DNA of 15,807 nt from Clostridia bacterium (GTDB lineage Bacteria; Bacillota; Clostridia; TANB77; CAG-508): the NCBI GenBank assembly GCA_900752095.1, contig CAADUD010000078.1, positions 1-15,807 of the forward strand. The letters are read 5' to 3'. The notes below the pieces were generated by a model. That model saw only the letters and a list, made by a program, of their open reading frames with translations, did no database searches and was not told where the DNA came from. Shown here in pieces: positions 15,141 to 15,807 of the stretch (position 1 is its first letter; the number at the start of each line of letters is the position of its first letter). The position numbers and the translations under genes are program-made.

Positions 15141-15807
15141 TTATTCATATAATACAACATCCATTTCCGAGGTAAAGTTTTGGTTTCCATAGGCAAAGAT
15201 AATATAAAGTTCCCCATTTGGTCCTAAAAAGTAAGTTGAAGTATTTGCTATTTGGTACATACTATTACTTAGGTCCCTATTATAAACTGTGTAACCAGAT
15301 TGTACTAAAATTTGCGCTTCTTCTTGTGCTTTTCTTACCACTTCTTGTATCTTATTTTGACAATCAGTTTGTATAATATTTTTTTGGGCTAATATATCTG
15401 CAAGTTCCACTTTTTCTGCTGTAAATAAATTATAATTATAGGTCTGTATGATTACTCTTTGTGGATTATTTCCTTCTTTTAAAGTAGACCTAATTGCCAA
15501 AGATAAAATATCTCCATTAACATATGCAGTAAAGTCTACACTATAAATCGTTTTATTTGCATTTTGGTTGCTTAAAATCTCAGAAGCTTTATTTGCAAAA
15601 ACAGTTTGTGTAATATTATTGAAACTAGTTGGTACTTCTCCTTTTATATTCATTACTGGTAAATGAACATGCAATTCATAATTTTCTGTTTGTTCTTCAA
15701 TATCATAAGCAGAATATACAATTTCTTTTGTTTCATCCAATTTTTGTACATTACTTGCATCATAGCCTTCTATATGAACCTCATTCGTAAAAAGACTACT
15801 TAGCTGA
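15141..15807 (-). CDS. DUF4163/DUF3298-like (RsiV/PdaC C-terminal type) protein, 5' end outside window
   Basis: A partial gene: the frame is open without a stop to the window edge, so the N-terminus is missing and about 221 residues are seen. The start-like TTG at 15738-15740 has no ribosome-binding site and is not a real start. The pattern LHVHLPVMNIKGEV, then alternating strands such as SVDFTAYVNGDILSLAI, a region YNYNLFTAEKVELADILAQK, and the end FTSEMDVVLYE resemble the paired DUF4163 and DUF3298 domains found outside the membrane in RsiV and PdaC. The missing N-terminus should carry a membrane anchor if this is right. It lies just upstream of topB and is probably co-transcribed. No in-frame CGG in the visible part. 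Confidence 0.55.
   Translation of the reverse strand, partial: QLSSLFTNEVHIEGYDASNVQKLDETKEIVYSAYDIEEQTENYELHVHLPVMNIKGEVPTSFNNITQTVFANKASEILSNQNANKTIYSVDFTAYVNGDILSLAIRSTLKEGNNPQRVIIQTYNYNLFTAEKVELADILAQKNIIQTDCQNKIQEVVRKAQEEAQILVQSGYTVYNRDLSNSMYQIANTSTYFLGPNGELYIIFAYGNQNFTSEMDVVLYE

Overview
The window is about 15.8 kb of very AT-rich DNA from a spore-forming Firmicute, most likely an uncultured gut-type member of the Clostridia. The gene order (murA, divIB, two DUF881 genes, sbp, ftsA, ftsZ, spoIIGA, sigE, sigG, ylmC) is the conserved division and sporulation cluster of Bacilli and Clostridia. Nearly everything is on the minus strand, so transcription runs from high to low coordinates.

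Layout from left to right. 1-662: no gene; three tandem sigma-A-type promoters on the minus strand and a hairpin-rich leader, pointing to a strongly expressed (possibly rRNA) operon beyond the left edge. 663-897 ylmC; 1011-1044 terminator; 1137-1907 sigG, whose ribosome-binding site is buried in a long hairpin; 2119-2851 sigE; 2823-3755 spoIIGA behind a Spo0A-type promoter; 3931-3970 strong terminator; 4040-5161 ftsZ; 5227-6457 ftsA with its own promoter; 6628-7008 sbp; 7014-8458 two DUF881 genes; 8543-9703 divIB; 9709-10966 murA; 11047-11946 a patatin-like phospholipase; 12111-13004 a short-chain dehydrogenase, the only plus-strand gene; 12997-15124 topB; 15141-15807 the C-terminal part of a DUF4163/DUF3298-like protein that runs off the right edge.

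The genes cover cell-wall precursor synthesis (MurA), the divisome (FtsZ, FtsA, DivIB), and the start of sporulation (SpoIIGA activates pro-SigE in the mother cell; SigG acts later in the forespore).

The main discovery candidate is a translational one. Five conserved genes (ylmC, sigE, ftsA, murA, topB) are each broken by exactly one extra base. In all five the break lies at an in-frame CGG codon. Skipping the C and reading the next three bases, GGN, as glycine restores the full-length protein, and in at least four cases this restores a family-conserved glycine. I checked every CGG on the sense strand of every gene. There are no other in-frame CGG codons in about 4,600 codons, while about 22 out-of-frame CGG triplets are tolerated and CGA, CGC and CGT are used as ordinary arginine codons. 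This suggests that CGG has no arginine meaning in this organism and works as a general +1 frameshift codon (CGGN read as one residue), without any shared slippery sequence or stop codon.
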